From assembly GCA_030247675.1 (NCBI GenBank), contig JAOTRX010000011.1, forward strand, positions 62,001 to 126,000: a stretch of 64,000 nucleotides of DNA. The letters are read 5' to 3'. The stretch's first letter is position 1. Every line of letters begins with the position of its first letter. The notes below the pieces were generated by a model. It did no database searches and had not been told where the DNA came from. It was given only the letters and a program-made list of their open reading frames with translations. This DNA is from Desulforhopalus sp. Its GTDB lineage: Bacteria; Desulfobacterota; Desulfobulbia; Desulfobulbales; Desulfocapsaceae. Below are positions 35,590 through 44,424 of the stretch, piece after piece. A program made the translations under genes and the position numbers.

Positions 35590-35629
35590 AAGCTGGAAGG
35601 AACGGTAGTTCCTTCCAGCTTTTTTTTTT
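35590..35629 (+). terminator. Strong terminator after rplQ
   Basis: A perfect 14-bp stem AAGCTGGAAGGAAC (35590-35603) with GTTCCTTCCAGCTT (35608-35621), a 4-nt loop and a run of ten T. It ends the ribosomal super-operon. Confidence 0.97.
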
Positions 35630-35666
35630 GTTTAAGCTTGAGATATTGTAAGCGGGAGATAGCTAT

Positions 35667-36431
35667 ATGTCAGAAAATAAACAGTTCCCGGATGGGATGG
35701 TACCACTTGGCGATACTGTTTTTAATTTTGAATGCCATAAAGGCTTAGAGTGTTTCACCTTGTGTTGTCGAAATGTAGATATGATTTTATATCCATACGA
35801 CATTATAAGAATGAAGACTGCACTAAATATTGACTCAAGTGAATTTCTTAGAAGGCATACTATTCTTGTCCAGGGAGATAATCCATTTTTCCCTACGGTA
35901 AAATTAAAGCTTGCCGACAATGAATCTAAGAGTTGCCCTTTTCTTTCTGACTCTGGGTGCAACGTTTATCCTGATCGGCCAACTGCATGCAGGACTTATC
36001 CTTTAGAAAGAGCGGTGGAGAGAAATCGAGAAGATAGATTTGCCCGAGATTTTTATTTTAAAACTTCACATTCCTATTGCTTAGGCCATAGTGAGAAACG
36101 AACACACAGCGTGAATAGCTGGATAAGAAATCAAAAATTGTTCGAACATAACCTTATAAACGACTTATGGACAGAAATTGATACACTTTTTTCAACCAAC
36201 CCATGGAAAGGTGAAGGAGCCGCAGGTGAAAAGCAGCAGCTCGCATTTTTAGTATGTTATAACATTGACGAATTTAGAAGATTTTCTCAAAAGAACAGGC
36301 TTATAGGTTATTTTCAACTTGAAAAAGATGTGAGGCGCAATATAGAAAAAGACGATTGTGAGTTATTAAAGTTTGGTTTTGAATGGCTGAAGCTTATTTT
36401 TTCCGGAGTAAGCTCGCTAATAAAAAAATAA
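35667..36431 (+). CDS. YkgJ-family cysteine-cluster protein (putative Zn/Fe-binding)
   Basis: A 254-residue protein with the cysteine pattern of the YkgJ / CxxCxxCC family (Pfam PF03692), members of which are thought to bind zinc or iron: CHKGLECFTLCC near residues 22-33, CPFLSDSGCNVYPDRPTACRTYP near 92-114, and an isolated Cys near 137. No signal peptide or membrane segment is visible. It is a single gene between the rplQ terminator and rpsB, with GCGGGAGA as ribosome-binding site. The biochemical role is unknown. Confidence 0.8.
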   Translation: MSENKQFPDGMVPLGDTVFNFECHKGLECFTLCCRNVDMILYPYDIIRMKTALNIDSSEFLRRHTILVQGDNPFFPTVKLKLADNESKSCPFLSDSGCNVYPDRPTACRTYPLERAVERNREDRFARDFYFKTSHSYCLGHSEKRTHSVNSWIRNQKLFEHNLINDLWTEIDTLFSTNPWKGEGAAGEKQQLAFLVCYNIDEFRRFSQKNRLIGYFQLEKDVRRNIEKDDCELLKFGFEWLKLIFSGVSSLIKK

Positions 36432-36563
36432 CGGAAAACGTGTAAAGATACATACATCGTTGCATAATACCAGATTTCATGGTACATGACGATGTTCAGT
36501 TTTTAGGTTAGAATTAGGAAAATATTTTCCAATCACACACATCTTCGCATTAAGCTGGTGTTG

Positions 36564-36587
36564 TTCGACATCGAATTGGATGTTGAA
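36564..36587 (+). promoter_or_regulatory. Small hairpin in the rpsB leader
   Basis: TTCGACATC (36564-36572) can pair with GATGTTGAA (36579-36587) with one mismatch, 34 bp before the rpsB Shine-Dalgarno region. S2 often controls its own mRNA through a leader. Whether this hairpin does so is a guess. Confidence 0.3.
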
Positions 36588-36629
36588 TGATTACTGAAGA
36601 TGGAGGATCAAACCAGTAAAGGAGAAAGT

Positions 36630-37406
36630 ATGACAAATGTAACGGTTCGCGATATGTTGCAGGCTGGTGTCCATTTTGGACATCAAACAAGAAGATGGAA
36701 TCCCAAAATGAAATCCTTTATTTACGGTCCTCGTAACGGGATTTACATTATAAACTTGGACATTACCAAGCGTCTTTTTGAAAAAGCGTATGATTTTATT
36801 TCACAAGAAATCAAGCGTGGTGGTACTCTGCTTTTTGTCGGTACCAAGCGACAGGCGCAAGAAATTATAAGGGAAGAAGCACGACGGTGTGGCATGTATT
36901 ATGTCGATCATCGTTGGCTTGGTGGTATGCTTACTAACTTTCAGACCATTAAAAATAGCATTGATCGATTGAAGTCCATTGAATCGATGCAAGCTGATGG
37001 ATCGATAAACCGCTTCCCCAAGAAAGAAATCCTTATAATGGAAAAGGAAAGGGTTAAACTTGAGAGAAATGTTGGTGGCATAAAAGATATGCGCAGTCTG
37101 CCCTCCGTGATATTCGTTATTGATCCGCGAAAAGAGGATATAGCAGTCAGCGAAGCGGTCAAGCTTGGTATACCTGTTGTTGCTATTACCGATACAAACT
37201 GTGATCCCGATGGGATTGATTTCCTCATCCCAGGTAACGATGATGCTATACGATCAATTCGTCTTATTAGTCACCACATAGCCGAGGCGGTTCTCGCTGG
37301 ACAAGCAATGCGTGACGGCGATGAAGCATCTGAAGATGCAGTTGCCGCAGCAATGGGTGATGCTGGGACAGAGATGGCGGATGCCTCAGATAAGATTGAT
37401 GAGTAG
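36630..37406 (+). CDS. rpsB: 30S ribosomal protein S2
   Basis: S2 (258 aa) is a late-binding protein of the 30S subunit. It begins MTNVTVRDMLQAGVHFGHQTRRWNPKM and has FVGTKRQAQEIIREEA and HRWLGGMLTNFQT. The frame runs ten codons upstream, but the ATG at 36630 has AAAGGAGA at good spacing and the family N-terminus. The C-terminal tail is acidic and Ala-rich. It pairs with tsf as usual, with a terminator between them. Confidence 0.98.
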   Translation: MTNVTVRDMLQAGVHFGHQTRRWNPKMKSFIYGPRNGIYIINLDITKRLFEKAYDFISQEIKRGGTLLFVGTKRQAQEIIREEARRCGMYYVDHRWLGGMLTNFQTIKNSIDRLKSIESMQADGSINRFPKKEILIMEKERVKLERNVGGIKDMRSLPSVIFVIDPRKEDIAVSEAVKLGIPVVAITDTNCDPDGIDFLIPGNDDAIRSIRLISHHIAEAVLAGQAMRDGDEASEDAVAAAMGDAGTEMADASDKIDE

Positions 37407-37461
37407 GACTTAAAATATCGAAGATTCCTGCAGGACAAACTTATCAATTGTCGTTCTTATG

Positions 37462-37489
37462 AGGGGCTGTCCCAGGACCGCCCCTTTTT
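37462..37489 (+). terminator. Terminator or attenuator between rpsB and tsf
   Basis: Stem AGGGGC...GCCCCT with inner GTC/GAC pairing (37462-37485) and TTTTT up to 37489. It lies in the 179 bp rpsB-tsf spacer. A partial terminator at this place is known from E. coli. Confidence 0.75.
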
Positions 37490-37585
37490 CGTATCTGAAG
37501 ACAGCGATTTTATTTGTGCATGCTTGGGATACTTCGGAGCAAGGGAAGAAACAATAGGAATTTAAAATATTAAAGGAGATTTTCC

Positions 37586-38182
37586 ATGGCCATTACTACG
37601 AAGATGGTAAAGGATCTGAGGGATAAAACTCAAGCTGGAATGATGGACTGCAAAAAGGCCCTCGAAAACACCAATGGTGATATGGAAAAGGCTGTAGATT
37701 TGCTCAGGCAAAAAGGTCTTGCAGTTGCAGCTAAACGTGCAAATAGAGCCACTAGCGAGGGTGTCGTCGCCACGTACATTCATGCCGGAGGGAAACTCGG
37801 AGTTATGGTTGAACTCGGATGTGAAACAGATTTCGTTGCCAAAAACGAAGATTTTCGTGAATTTGCTAAAGATATCGCCATGCATATTGCCGCCGCCAAC
37901 CCTATCTCGATCAGCAGAGATGAGGTCCCAGCAGCTGTTGTAGCGAGGGAAAAAGATATTTTCGTGCAACAGGCATTAGAGTCAGGTAAGCCTGCAGCGA
38001 TTGTTGAGAAAATGGTGACCGGCAAAATCGAGAAATTTCTTGCCGAAGTTGCGCTTCTTGAGCAAAATTTTGTGAAAAATCCAGATTTGTCGATTCAGGA
38101 CCTACTCAATGAGTTGATCGGTAAGATGGGTGAAAATATCTCTATCAAAAGATTTGCTCGATTTCAAGTTGGTACGGAATGA
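37586..38182 (+). CDS. tsf: Elongation factor Ts, short form
   Basis: EF-Ts (198 aa) recycles EF-Tu by GDP/GTP exchange. It has the UBA-like N-terminus VKDLRDKTQAGMMDCKKALENTNGD and the EF-Tu-binding TDFVAKNEDF loop. At under 200 aa it has only one core subdomain, as in the short (Thermus-like) type, instead of the 283 aa of E. coli. AAAGGAG lies before the ATG. It is followed by pyrH. Confidence 0.96.
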   Translation: MAITTKMVKDLRDKTQAGMMDCKKALENTNGDMEKAVDLLRQKGLAVAAKRANRATSEGVVATYIHAGGKLGVMVELGCETDFVAKNEDFREFAKDIAMHIAAANPISISRDEVPAAVVAREKDIFVQQALESGKPAAIVEKMVTGKIEKFLAEVALLEQNFVKNPDLSIQDLLNELIGKMGENISIKRFARFQVGTE

Positions 38183-38265
38183 GATAGCTGTACTGCTGAC
38201 AAGGGTCTCATCATTTCGATGATATAGTTGTTGTTTTCGTCCAAACTTATCTTGAGGAAGCCACA

Positions 38266-38985
38266 ATGACAGGAAAGTTAAAATACCACCGATTGTTATT
38301 GAAACTAAGTGGTGAGGCTCTCATGGGCGGAGATTCTTTTGGTATCAACACTCAGGTTCTTGAATTTGTTGCCAGTGAAGTAAAAGAGGTGGTTGCTGCA
38401 GGAGCGGAATTGGGTTTGGTGATAGGTGCCGGCAACATCTTCAGAGGAGTAGCCGGGGCAAGTAAGGGCATGGATCGCACAACTGCTGACAATATGGGCA
38501 TGCTGGCGACTGTTATGAATAGTCTTGCCATGCAAGATGCGCTAGAGAGAATTGGCGTTATCACTAGGGTGATGTCCGCAATACCTATGCAGTCGGTTTC
38601 TGAACCTTATATTCGTAGGAGAGCTACTAGGCATCTGGAAAAAGGTCGTGTAGTTATTTTTGCCGCAGGAACTGGTAACCCTTATTTCACCACTGATTCC
38701 GCCGGTGTTCTTAGAGCCCTGGAGATTGATGCCGAAATTGTTGTTAAGGCAACCAAAGTTGATGGAGTATATGATCGCGATCCTTTTCTTGATAAAAGCG
38801 CAGTTAAGTATGAAAGCCTTACGTACGATGAAGTATTACAGAAAGGATTACGAGTGATGGACGCCGCCGGAATTGCATTGGCAAAGGAAGACAACCTCCC
38901 TATTATGGTTCTCAATATGGCGGTTCCAGGGAATATTCTTCGTGTTGCTCAGGGCGAGAATGTCGGTACGCTCATTACCGCTTAA
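38266..38985 (+). CDS. pyrH: Uridylate kinase (UMP kinase)
   Basis: This enzyme (239 aa) phosphorylates UMP to UDP. It begins with the LLLKLSGEALMG amino-acid-kinase motif, then GLVIGAGNIFRG, TADNMGMLATVMNSLAMQDALE and KATKVDGVYDRDP. Its length is that of bacterial PyrH. It lies in the conserved rpsB-tsf-pyrH-frr order, 83 bp after tsf. Confidence 0.97.
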   Translation: MTGKLKYHRLLLKLSGEALMGGDSFGINTQVLEFVASEVKEVVAAGAELGLVIGAGNIFRGVAGASKGMDRTTADNMGMLATVMNSLAMQDALERIGVITRVMSAIPMQSVSEPYIRRRATRHLEKGRVVIFAAGTGNPYFTTDSAGVLRALEIDAEIVVKATKVDGVYDRDPFLDKSAVKYESLTYDEVLQKGLRVMDAAGIALAKEDNLPIMVLNMAVPGNILRVAQGENVGTLITA

Positions 38986-39025
38986 ACTTGAGATTGAGCC
39001 TTTTTTCTTAATAAAGGAAGGTACC

Positions 39026-39580
39026 ATGAGTGATGTTATTTTTGAAATGGCTGACAAGATGGATAAGAGTCTTGACTCCTTTAAAAAAGAATTGTCAAAG
39101 GTGCGTACCGGAAGGGCTTCTCTTGCAATTCTTGATGGAATCCACGTCGAAGCCTATGGTAGCTCTATGCCTCTTAATCAAGTAGGCAGTCTTACTATTC
39201 CCGAGAGTAGGCTCATCGTTATACAGCCTTGGGATCCACAAATGTTGCCGGCGATAGAAAAAGCAATCTTGAAATCGGACATAGGGCTTAATCCGATAGG
39301 CGATGGCAAGGTTGTTCGTCTGAATATCCCGCAGTTAACTCAAGAGCGCCGTAAGGAGCTTGTCAAATCCGTTAAAAAAATTGCTGAAGAGTTTCGAGTA
39401 ACGGTACGTAACCTTCGCCGTGAAGCTATCGATATCTTAAAAAAGCAAAAGAAAGATAAAGAAATTTCTGAAGATGAGTTGTTTAAATTTCAGGATGAAG
39501 CGCAACTCGAAACAGACGCGTATATCAAGAAGATTGATGATGCAACAGCTGCGAAAGAAAATGAAGTACTTGAAGTGTAA
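39026..39580 (+). CDS. frr: Ribosome recycling factor
   Basis: RRF (184 aa) splits post-termination ribosomes with EF-G. It has LDSFKKELSKVRTGRAS, VEAYGSSMPLNQVGSLTIPESR and the GKVVRLNIPQLTQERRKEL segment. The frame stays open upstream into pyrH, but the ATG at 39026 with AAAGGAAGG gives the usual start and length. Confidence 0.97.
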   Translation: MSDVIFEMADKMDKSLDSFKKELSKVRTGRASLAILDGIHVEAYGSSMPLNQVGSLTIPESRLIVIQPWDPQMLPAIEKAILKSDIGLNPIGDGKVVRLNIPQLTQERRKELVKSVKKIAEEFRVTVRNLRREAIDILKKQKKDKEISEDELFKFQDEAQLETDAYIKKIDDATAAKENEVLEV

Positions 39581-39736
39581 TCTGGGGCTTTTGTGCTTTG
39601 CAATTTTGAACCTGGCATTCTTGTAATTGCAGTAACCCAACTTTTGCCAATGAGCAGCCTATCCTTCTAATACTGGAATTATAAATAGATTTTTTTTTAG
39701 TCAATGGTTTATTGTTTCTGCATCTACGGATAATCT

Positions 39737-40480
39737 ATGTCTGGCACACCTATTGAGTTTGAACATCTTCCTCGCCATGTCGCAATTATCATGGATGGAA
39801 ACGGCAGGTGGGCAAAGAGGCAGAAAAAACCAAGACTGTATGGACATAAAGTTGGTGCCGATTCAGTCAGTGATATTGTTGAAACCTGCAGGGAAATTGG
39901 TATTAGATATCTTACCCTTTATGCTTTTTCTTCAGAGAATTGGCAGCGCCCCTCTCGGGAAGTCACTGGACTTATGTCCATCCTTAAACGCTATCTTGAT
40001 TCAGAATTGCCTCGTATGAAAGAAAACGACATCAGGCTTATGTCGATTGGCGATCGAGATCGCTTGCCAGAGGCGGTTCGCAATTCACTTGCCCGAGTTA
40101 TTGCTGAAACTTCTGGAAATTCAAAGCTTACTCTCAATTTGGCGCTTAGCTATGGTGGCCGTGATGAGATCGTGCGAGCGGTAAGAAAGATCTGTGGTTT
40201 ATGCCTTGATGGCAAGATTGATTTTTCGGCAATATCTGAAAGAACCGTAACAGAAAATCTTGATACCTGCGGTCTTCCTGATCCCGACCTTCTCATACGA
40301 ACCGGTGGAGAAGCGAGGTTATCGAATTTTCTTCTTTGGCAGTTGTCGTATGCCGAGATATATTTTACCGACGTCATGTGGCCGGAATTCAGGAAAGATG
40401 TTTTTCTCAAGGCACTCAGTGATTATCAGATGCGGGAGAGACGATTCGGTCGCACTGGGGAACAACTGCAAAAAGAATAA
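39737..40480 (+). CDS. uppS: Isoprenyl transferase (undecaprenyl diphosphate synthase)
   Basis: UppS (247 aa) adds isopentenyl units in cis to farnesyl diphosphate to give the C55 carrier for peptidoglycan and LPS. The catalytic Asp20 is in IIMDGNGRWAKR. LTLYAFSSENW and the diphosphate-binding RTGGEARLSNFLLWQ are present. It is followed by cdsA after 3 bp. Confidence 0.96.
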   Translation: MSGTPIEFEHLPRHVAIIMDGNGRWAKRQKKPRLYGHKVGADSVSDIVETCREIGIRYLTLYAFSSENWQRPSREVTGLMSILKRYLDSELPRMKENDIRLMSIGDRDRLPEAVRNSLARVIAETSGNSKLTLNLALSYGGRDEIVRAVRKICGLCLDGKIDFSAISERTVTENLDTCGLPDPDLLIRTGGEARLSNFLLWQLSYAEIYFTDVMWPEFRKDVFLKALSDYQMRERRFGRTGEQLQKE

Positions 40481-40483
40481 AAC

Positions 40484-41290
40484 ATGAACAAACGTGTAGT
40501 CCCCGGGCTTCTCATCGCTGGTCTCTGGTTTTTTCTGCTTTTAAAGGGATCACCTCAACTTTTTGGTTTTATCGCCTCATTGATTGTTTTTTGGGCGGGA
40601 GATGAATATCTCCGGATGATTGATGCCCGAAACATTCACATCATTGAGCGTTGGGGCCTAAACATTTGTTTGACGGCGCCCATTGCATCTGTCTGTCTAT
40701 ACCCGCAACTCGCAATCATTGCTCCAGTTCTGCTCTGCTCATTTTTTCTTATCATTTGTTATTTTCTCTATCGTTATAAAGATTTAGAAGATAATTTTAA
40801 TTTTTTCTGTCGACTTGTTTTTGGAATATTCTATCTGGGGCTTTTGGGAGCACACCTTGTATTATTGAGGTTTTCACCGGATGGCGGTTCGTGGCTTATT
40901 GTTGGCACCGCTATCACTTCTGGGTCAGATACAGGTGCTTATTTCGTTGGCAGGGCGATTGGAAAGAGAAAACTCTGTCCGAATATCAGTCCTAATAAGA
41001 CAGTTGAGGGTGCAGTGGGTGGAGTGGTTGCGGGCCTAGTTGCTGGCCTTGGTTTCGCTCATTTTTTCTTGCCTACGGTAAACTTGTGCTATCTTGCAGC
41101 GATTGCCGTTATTCTAGCTCTTGTTGGCATTCTTGGTGATCTTACGGAATCGATCATTAAAAGAGGAACAGGCACCAAGGATTCTGGCCGATGTTTGGCC
41201 GGTCACGGAGGTATTCTTGACCGGGTTGACTCGCTTCTTTTTGTGGTTCCGGCGCTGTATTATATTTTGGCTCTATCGGGATTGAGATGA
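40484..41290 (+). CDS. cdsA: Phosphatidate cytidylyltransferase
   Basis: CdsA (268 aa) makes CDP-diacylglycerol from phosphatidate and CTP, the branch point of phospholipid synthesis. About seven or eight membrane segments are apparent. The signature KRGTGTKDSGRCLAGHGGILDRVDSL near residues 224-249 is intact, apart from Ala in place of the common Pro before GHGG. The SDTGAYFVGRAIGKRK loop is also typical. It overlaps dxr by ATGA. Confidence 0.95.
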   Translation: MNKRVVPGLLIAGLWFFLLLKGSPQLFGFIASLIVFWAGDEYLRMIDARNIHIIERWGLNICLTAPIASVCLYPQLAIIAPVLLCSFFLIICYFLYRYKDLEDNFNFFCRLVFGIFYLGLLGAHLVLLRFSPDGGSWLIVGTAITSGSDTGAYFVGRAIGKRKLCPNISPNKTVEGAVGGVVAGLVAGLGFAHFFLPTVNLCYLAAIAVILALVGILGDLTESIIKRGTGTKDSGRCLAGHGGILDRVDSLLFVVPALYYILALSGLR

Positions 41291-42456
41291 AACACATTTC
41301 CCTGCTCGGTTCGACCGGCTCTATTGGAGTCAATGTCCTCTCTGTAGTCAGGGAATTTCCAGAACGATACAAAATCGTGGCATTGGCCGCTGGAACCAAT
41401 GTGCAAAGGTTTGCAGAACAAATTGAGGAGTTTCGACCTCAGCTTGTTTCGGTAAGCGACGAACGATGCGCCCGGGAGTTGCACGATTTACTGCAAAAGA
41501 ATACCCGTACCTCCATAGTTTTTGGCGATGAGGGAAATATCCTCGTTGCCGCTTATCAAAAGGCCCAATTTACGGTTTCGGCAATTGTCGGTGCTGCAGG
41601 ATTATTACCGACGCTTGCGGCAATTAGGGCTGGCAAGGATATTGGCCTTGCGAACAAGGAAACGCTTGTTATGGCCGGGAAAATTGTTATGGCTGCGATA
41701 AAGGAAAGTGGCGCAAAGTTGCTACCTATCGATTCCGAGCATTCAGCCATTTTCCAGGCTCTTGAGGCCGGGCAAAAAAAAGATCTAAAGAAAATCATTT
41801 TGACTGCTTCCGGAGGACCGTTTCGTGGCTTGAAGAGAGATCACCTGCGCAAGGTCACCAAGGAGCAGGCGCTTGCTCATCCGAACTGGAGCATGGGTAG
41901 GAAAATATCTATTGATTCCGCTACTTTGATGAATAAGGGGCTTGAGGTCATAGAGGCAAAATGGCTTTTTGATGTCGATGCCAATGCTATTGAGGTGGTT
42001 GTTCATCCCCAATCTATCGTCCATTCTTTAGTAGAGTACCAAGATGGATCGGTTCTGGCGCAGCTGGGTATCCCTGACATGCGCATTCCCATTGCCTATG
42101 CTCTTTCATATCCGGAGCGCTTGCCGTTAAGCCTGCAGCCGCTTAAATTATCGCAATGCGCTAGTCTCCAATTTATGGAACCCGACAATGCCAGCTTCCC
42201 GGCCTTGCAGCTTGCCTTTAGAGCTCTGCATAGAGGAGGAGTTTGTCCGGCGGTTCTCAATGCTGCAAATGAAGTAGCAGTTGATGCATTTCTTGCTGAT
42301 CAAATAGATTTTCTGCAAATTGCCGAGACAGTTGAGCGGACAATGGATATTGTAGTCCAAGGAAGCGATACAAGTCTTTCCGATGTGCTGCTGGCTGATA
42401 GCGAGGCTCGAAGAGTCGCATTGAAGTTAGTAGCTGAGTGTTCCTCAAATAATTAA
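41287..42456 (+). CDS. dxr: 1-deoxy-D-xylulose 5-phosphate reductoisomerase
   Basis: DXR (389 aa) turns DXP to MEP with NADPH in the non-mevalonate isoprenoid pathway, which feeds uppS nearby. The N-terminal nucleotide fold has LLGSTGSIGVNVL, the metal/substrate site shows LPIDSEHSAIFQ and the ASGGPFRG loop, and KISIDSATLMNKGLEVIEA holds conserved acidic residues. It overlaps cdsA by 4 bp and lies before rseP, a widespread order. Confidence 0.97.
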   Translation: MKHISLLGSTGSIGVNVLSVVREFPERYKIVALAAGTNVQRFAEQIEEFRPQLVSVSDERCARELHDLLQKNTRTSIVFGDEGNILVAAYQKAQFTVSAIVGAAGLLPTLAAIRAGKDIGLANKETLVMAGKIVMAAIKESGAKLLPIDSEHSAIFQALEAGQKKDLKKIILTASGGPFRGLKRDHLRKVTKEQALAHPNWSMGRKISIDSATLMNKGLEVIEAKWLFDVDANAIEVVVHPQSIVHSLVEYQDGSVLAQLGIPDMRIPIAYALSYPERLPLSLQPLKLSQCASLQFMEPDNASFPALQLAFRALHRGGVCPAVLNAANEVAVDAFLADQIDFLQIAETVERTMDIVVQGSDTSLSDVLLADSEARRVALKLVAECSSNN

Positions 42457-42501
42457 TTATTTTACTCCGCACGGAGAGAAATCTCCCCGCCATTTTCTCA
42501 T

Positions 42502-43575
42502 ATGAATACCATTCTGTCGTTTATTCTTGTTCTTGGTCTACTTATTTTTGTTCATGAATTCGGACATTTCATTTTTGCCAAATGGTTTGGAGTCAGGGTG
42601 TTGAAGTTTTCTCTCGGTTTTGGACCAAAGATTTTTGGCAAGGTCATAGGTGAAACGGAGTATGTCATTTCCGCTTTTCCCCTCGGTGGCTTTGTGAAGA
42701 TGTTTGGTGAAAATCCCGATGAACAGGCTGTTCCCGACGAGGACAAGCGGGTGTCTTTTGCTCATAAACCGGTATGGCAAAGGTTTTTCATTGTCTTTGC
42801 CGGGCCAGTTTTCAACCTCCTCTTTTCAGTACTTTTATTCTTCATGGTTTTCGCTATTCTTGGAATTCCAACCTCGGTCGATACTACCCGTGTCGGGAAA
42901 GTCAATGCAGACTCTCCAGCCAGTCGAGGAGGGCTTCTTGAGAATGATATGATTTTGCGAATCAATGAACGCGAAACACTTGTATGGGAAGACGTTCTTG
43001 GTGGCGTAAAGGCAAGCGAGGGCCAGCCGCTCAGCGTTGTCGTTCAGCGTGGTAACGAAAAGATCCATCTAACCATAACTCCCGCTCTTGATGCGGTCAA
43101 AAATGTTTTTGGTGAAGTAGTCGAACAACGGTTTATGATCGGAATTAAAAAGGCCGATGAAATGATCTGGAAAGAGAGCACTTTCTATACGTCTCTTGAA
43201 AATGCCTTGATCCAGACCTGGATGTATATCTCTTTGACGGCAGTCGGTTTTGTAAAAATTATTCAGCAGGTTGTCCCGGCTTCGGAAATAGGCGGACCTA
43301 TTCTTATCGCTCAGATTGCTGGGCAACAGATGCAGGCGGGATGGGTAAATCTCATCTATTTTATGGCCCTGTTAAGCGTCAACCTGGGATTACTGAATCT
43401 TTTACCGATACCGGTACTTGATGGTGGTCATCTCGCCTTTTTAACCCTTGAGGGATTGCGGCGAAAACCTTTAGGAATGCGAGCGCAGATTATTGCTCAG
43501 CAGGTAGGTATTGGCTTACTCGGAACGCTTATGGTGTTCGCTTTCTATAATGATATCGTCCGACTATTTCAATGA
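42502..43575 (+). CDS. rseP: Site-2 metalloprotease RseP
   Basis: This intramembrane zinc protease (357 aa) cuts membrane-bound regulators such as anti-sigma factors. The zinc motif HEFGH is at residues 18-22 inside the first membrane segment. A single PDZ domain lies near 125-200, and the second metal motif LPIPVLDGGHL near residue 300. Three or four membrane segments are evident. It has one PDZ rather than the two of E. coli RseP. It follows dxr at 45 bp. Confidence 0.96.
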   Translation: MNTILSFILVLGLLIFVHEFGHFIFAKWFGVRVLKFSLGFGPKIFGKVIGETEYVISAFPLGGFVKMFGENPDEQAVPDEDKRVSFAHKPVWQRFFIVFAGPVFNLLFSVLLFFMVFAILGIPTSVDTTRVGKVNADSPASRGGLLENDMILRINERETLVWEDVLGGVKASEGQPLSVVVQRGNEKIHLTITPALDAVKNVFGEVVEQRFMIGIKKADEMIWKESTFYTSLENALIQTWMYISLTAVGFVKIIQQVVPASEIGGPILIAQIAGQQMQAGWVNLIYFMALLSVNLGLLNLLPIPVLDGGHLAFLTLEGLRRKPLGMRAQIIAQQVGIGLLGTLMVFAFYNDIVRLFQ

Positions 43576-43591
43576 TGGAGTTTACAATCCG

Positions 43592-44305
43592 TTGATATTG
43601 TCCTTGGATACATCGACACCTTGCAGTTCCGTCGCTCTTACTGCCGGAACACGTCAGCGGGGAGAAGTTGTCGCGGCCCTGAGCATTACCGGAACCTTGA
43701 CCCATTCCCGGCGATTGCTTGGGGCCATTGACTGGATCATGACCGAGGCTGGAATTAACTGGCAGGACATCACCGGAATAGGAGTGAGTCTTGGACCCGG
43801 AAGTTTTACTGGTCTGCGCATTGGGATGGCAACCGCCAAGGGATTGGCTGCAGCCGCTGACAAGGTTTTGCTTGGAGTTTCTACCTTGGACTCCTTAGCT
43901 GCGAAATGTGTGACCAACAGGCTAATCTGCAGCCTTCTGGATGCCCGCAAGCAAGAGGTTTACGCTGCCTTTTACCGGTGTAATCAACGGGGCCTGACTG
44001 AGCGTGTCTGTGAGCCAGTGGTTGTTCCCCCGGCAAAACTGGCCGCATCTATCGATGAACCGGTAGTATTGGTTGGCAATGGTGCCCGGATCTACAGAGA
44101 CGTTTGGCAGACGACACTTTGCGAGAAAGTGCAGTTTGCACCAGCGGGTTTACACGAACCATCGGCCACCTCTCTTGGCTTTCTGGCCGGAGAATTGCTC
44201 GAAAAAGGGCAACTCCTTGATTTAGCTGAGGGAACACCTCTCTATGTAAGAAGCTCCGATGCCGAATTGAATCTGATAAAAAAACAGAGTCAGCAAGCGG
44301 CTTGA
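43592..44305 (+). CDS. tsaB: tRNA threonylcarbamoyladenosine protein TsaB
   Basis: TsaB (237 aa) is the scaffold partner of TsaD in making t6A37 on ANN-decoding tRNAs. It has the ASKHA-type start ILSLDTSTPCSSVAL and GVSLGPGSFTGLRIGMATAKGLA. No ATG gives this start. I choose the TTG at 43592, 17 bp past the rseP stop with GGAG upstream. An ATG at 43550 would add 14 residues inside rseP and is less likely. Confidence 0.9.
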   Translation: MILSLDTSTPCSSVALTAGTRQRGEVVAALSITGTLTHSRRLLGAIDWIMTEAGINWQDITGIGVSLGPGSFTGLRIGMATAKGLAAAADKVLLGVSTLDSLAAKCVTNRLICSLLDARKQEVYAAFYRCNQRGLTERVCEPVVVPPAKLAASIDEPVVLVGNGARIYRDVWQTTLCEKVQFAPAGLHEPSATSLGFLAGELLEKGQLLDLAEGTPLYVRSSDAELNLIKKQSQQAA

Positions 44306-44424
44306 AAGCATAAACTCGGTGGGCATTGGTTTTCTGTTTGGTGTTGCCGGTCGCGTCTATACACATCGAGCATTACAAGAAGATTCAAGAATACTGAAAG
44401 TCTGTATCTATTTATTATGATTCA

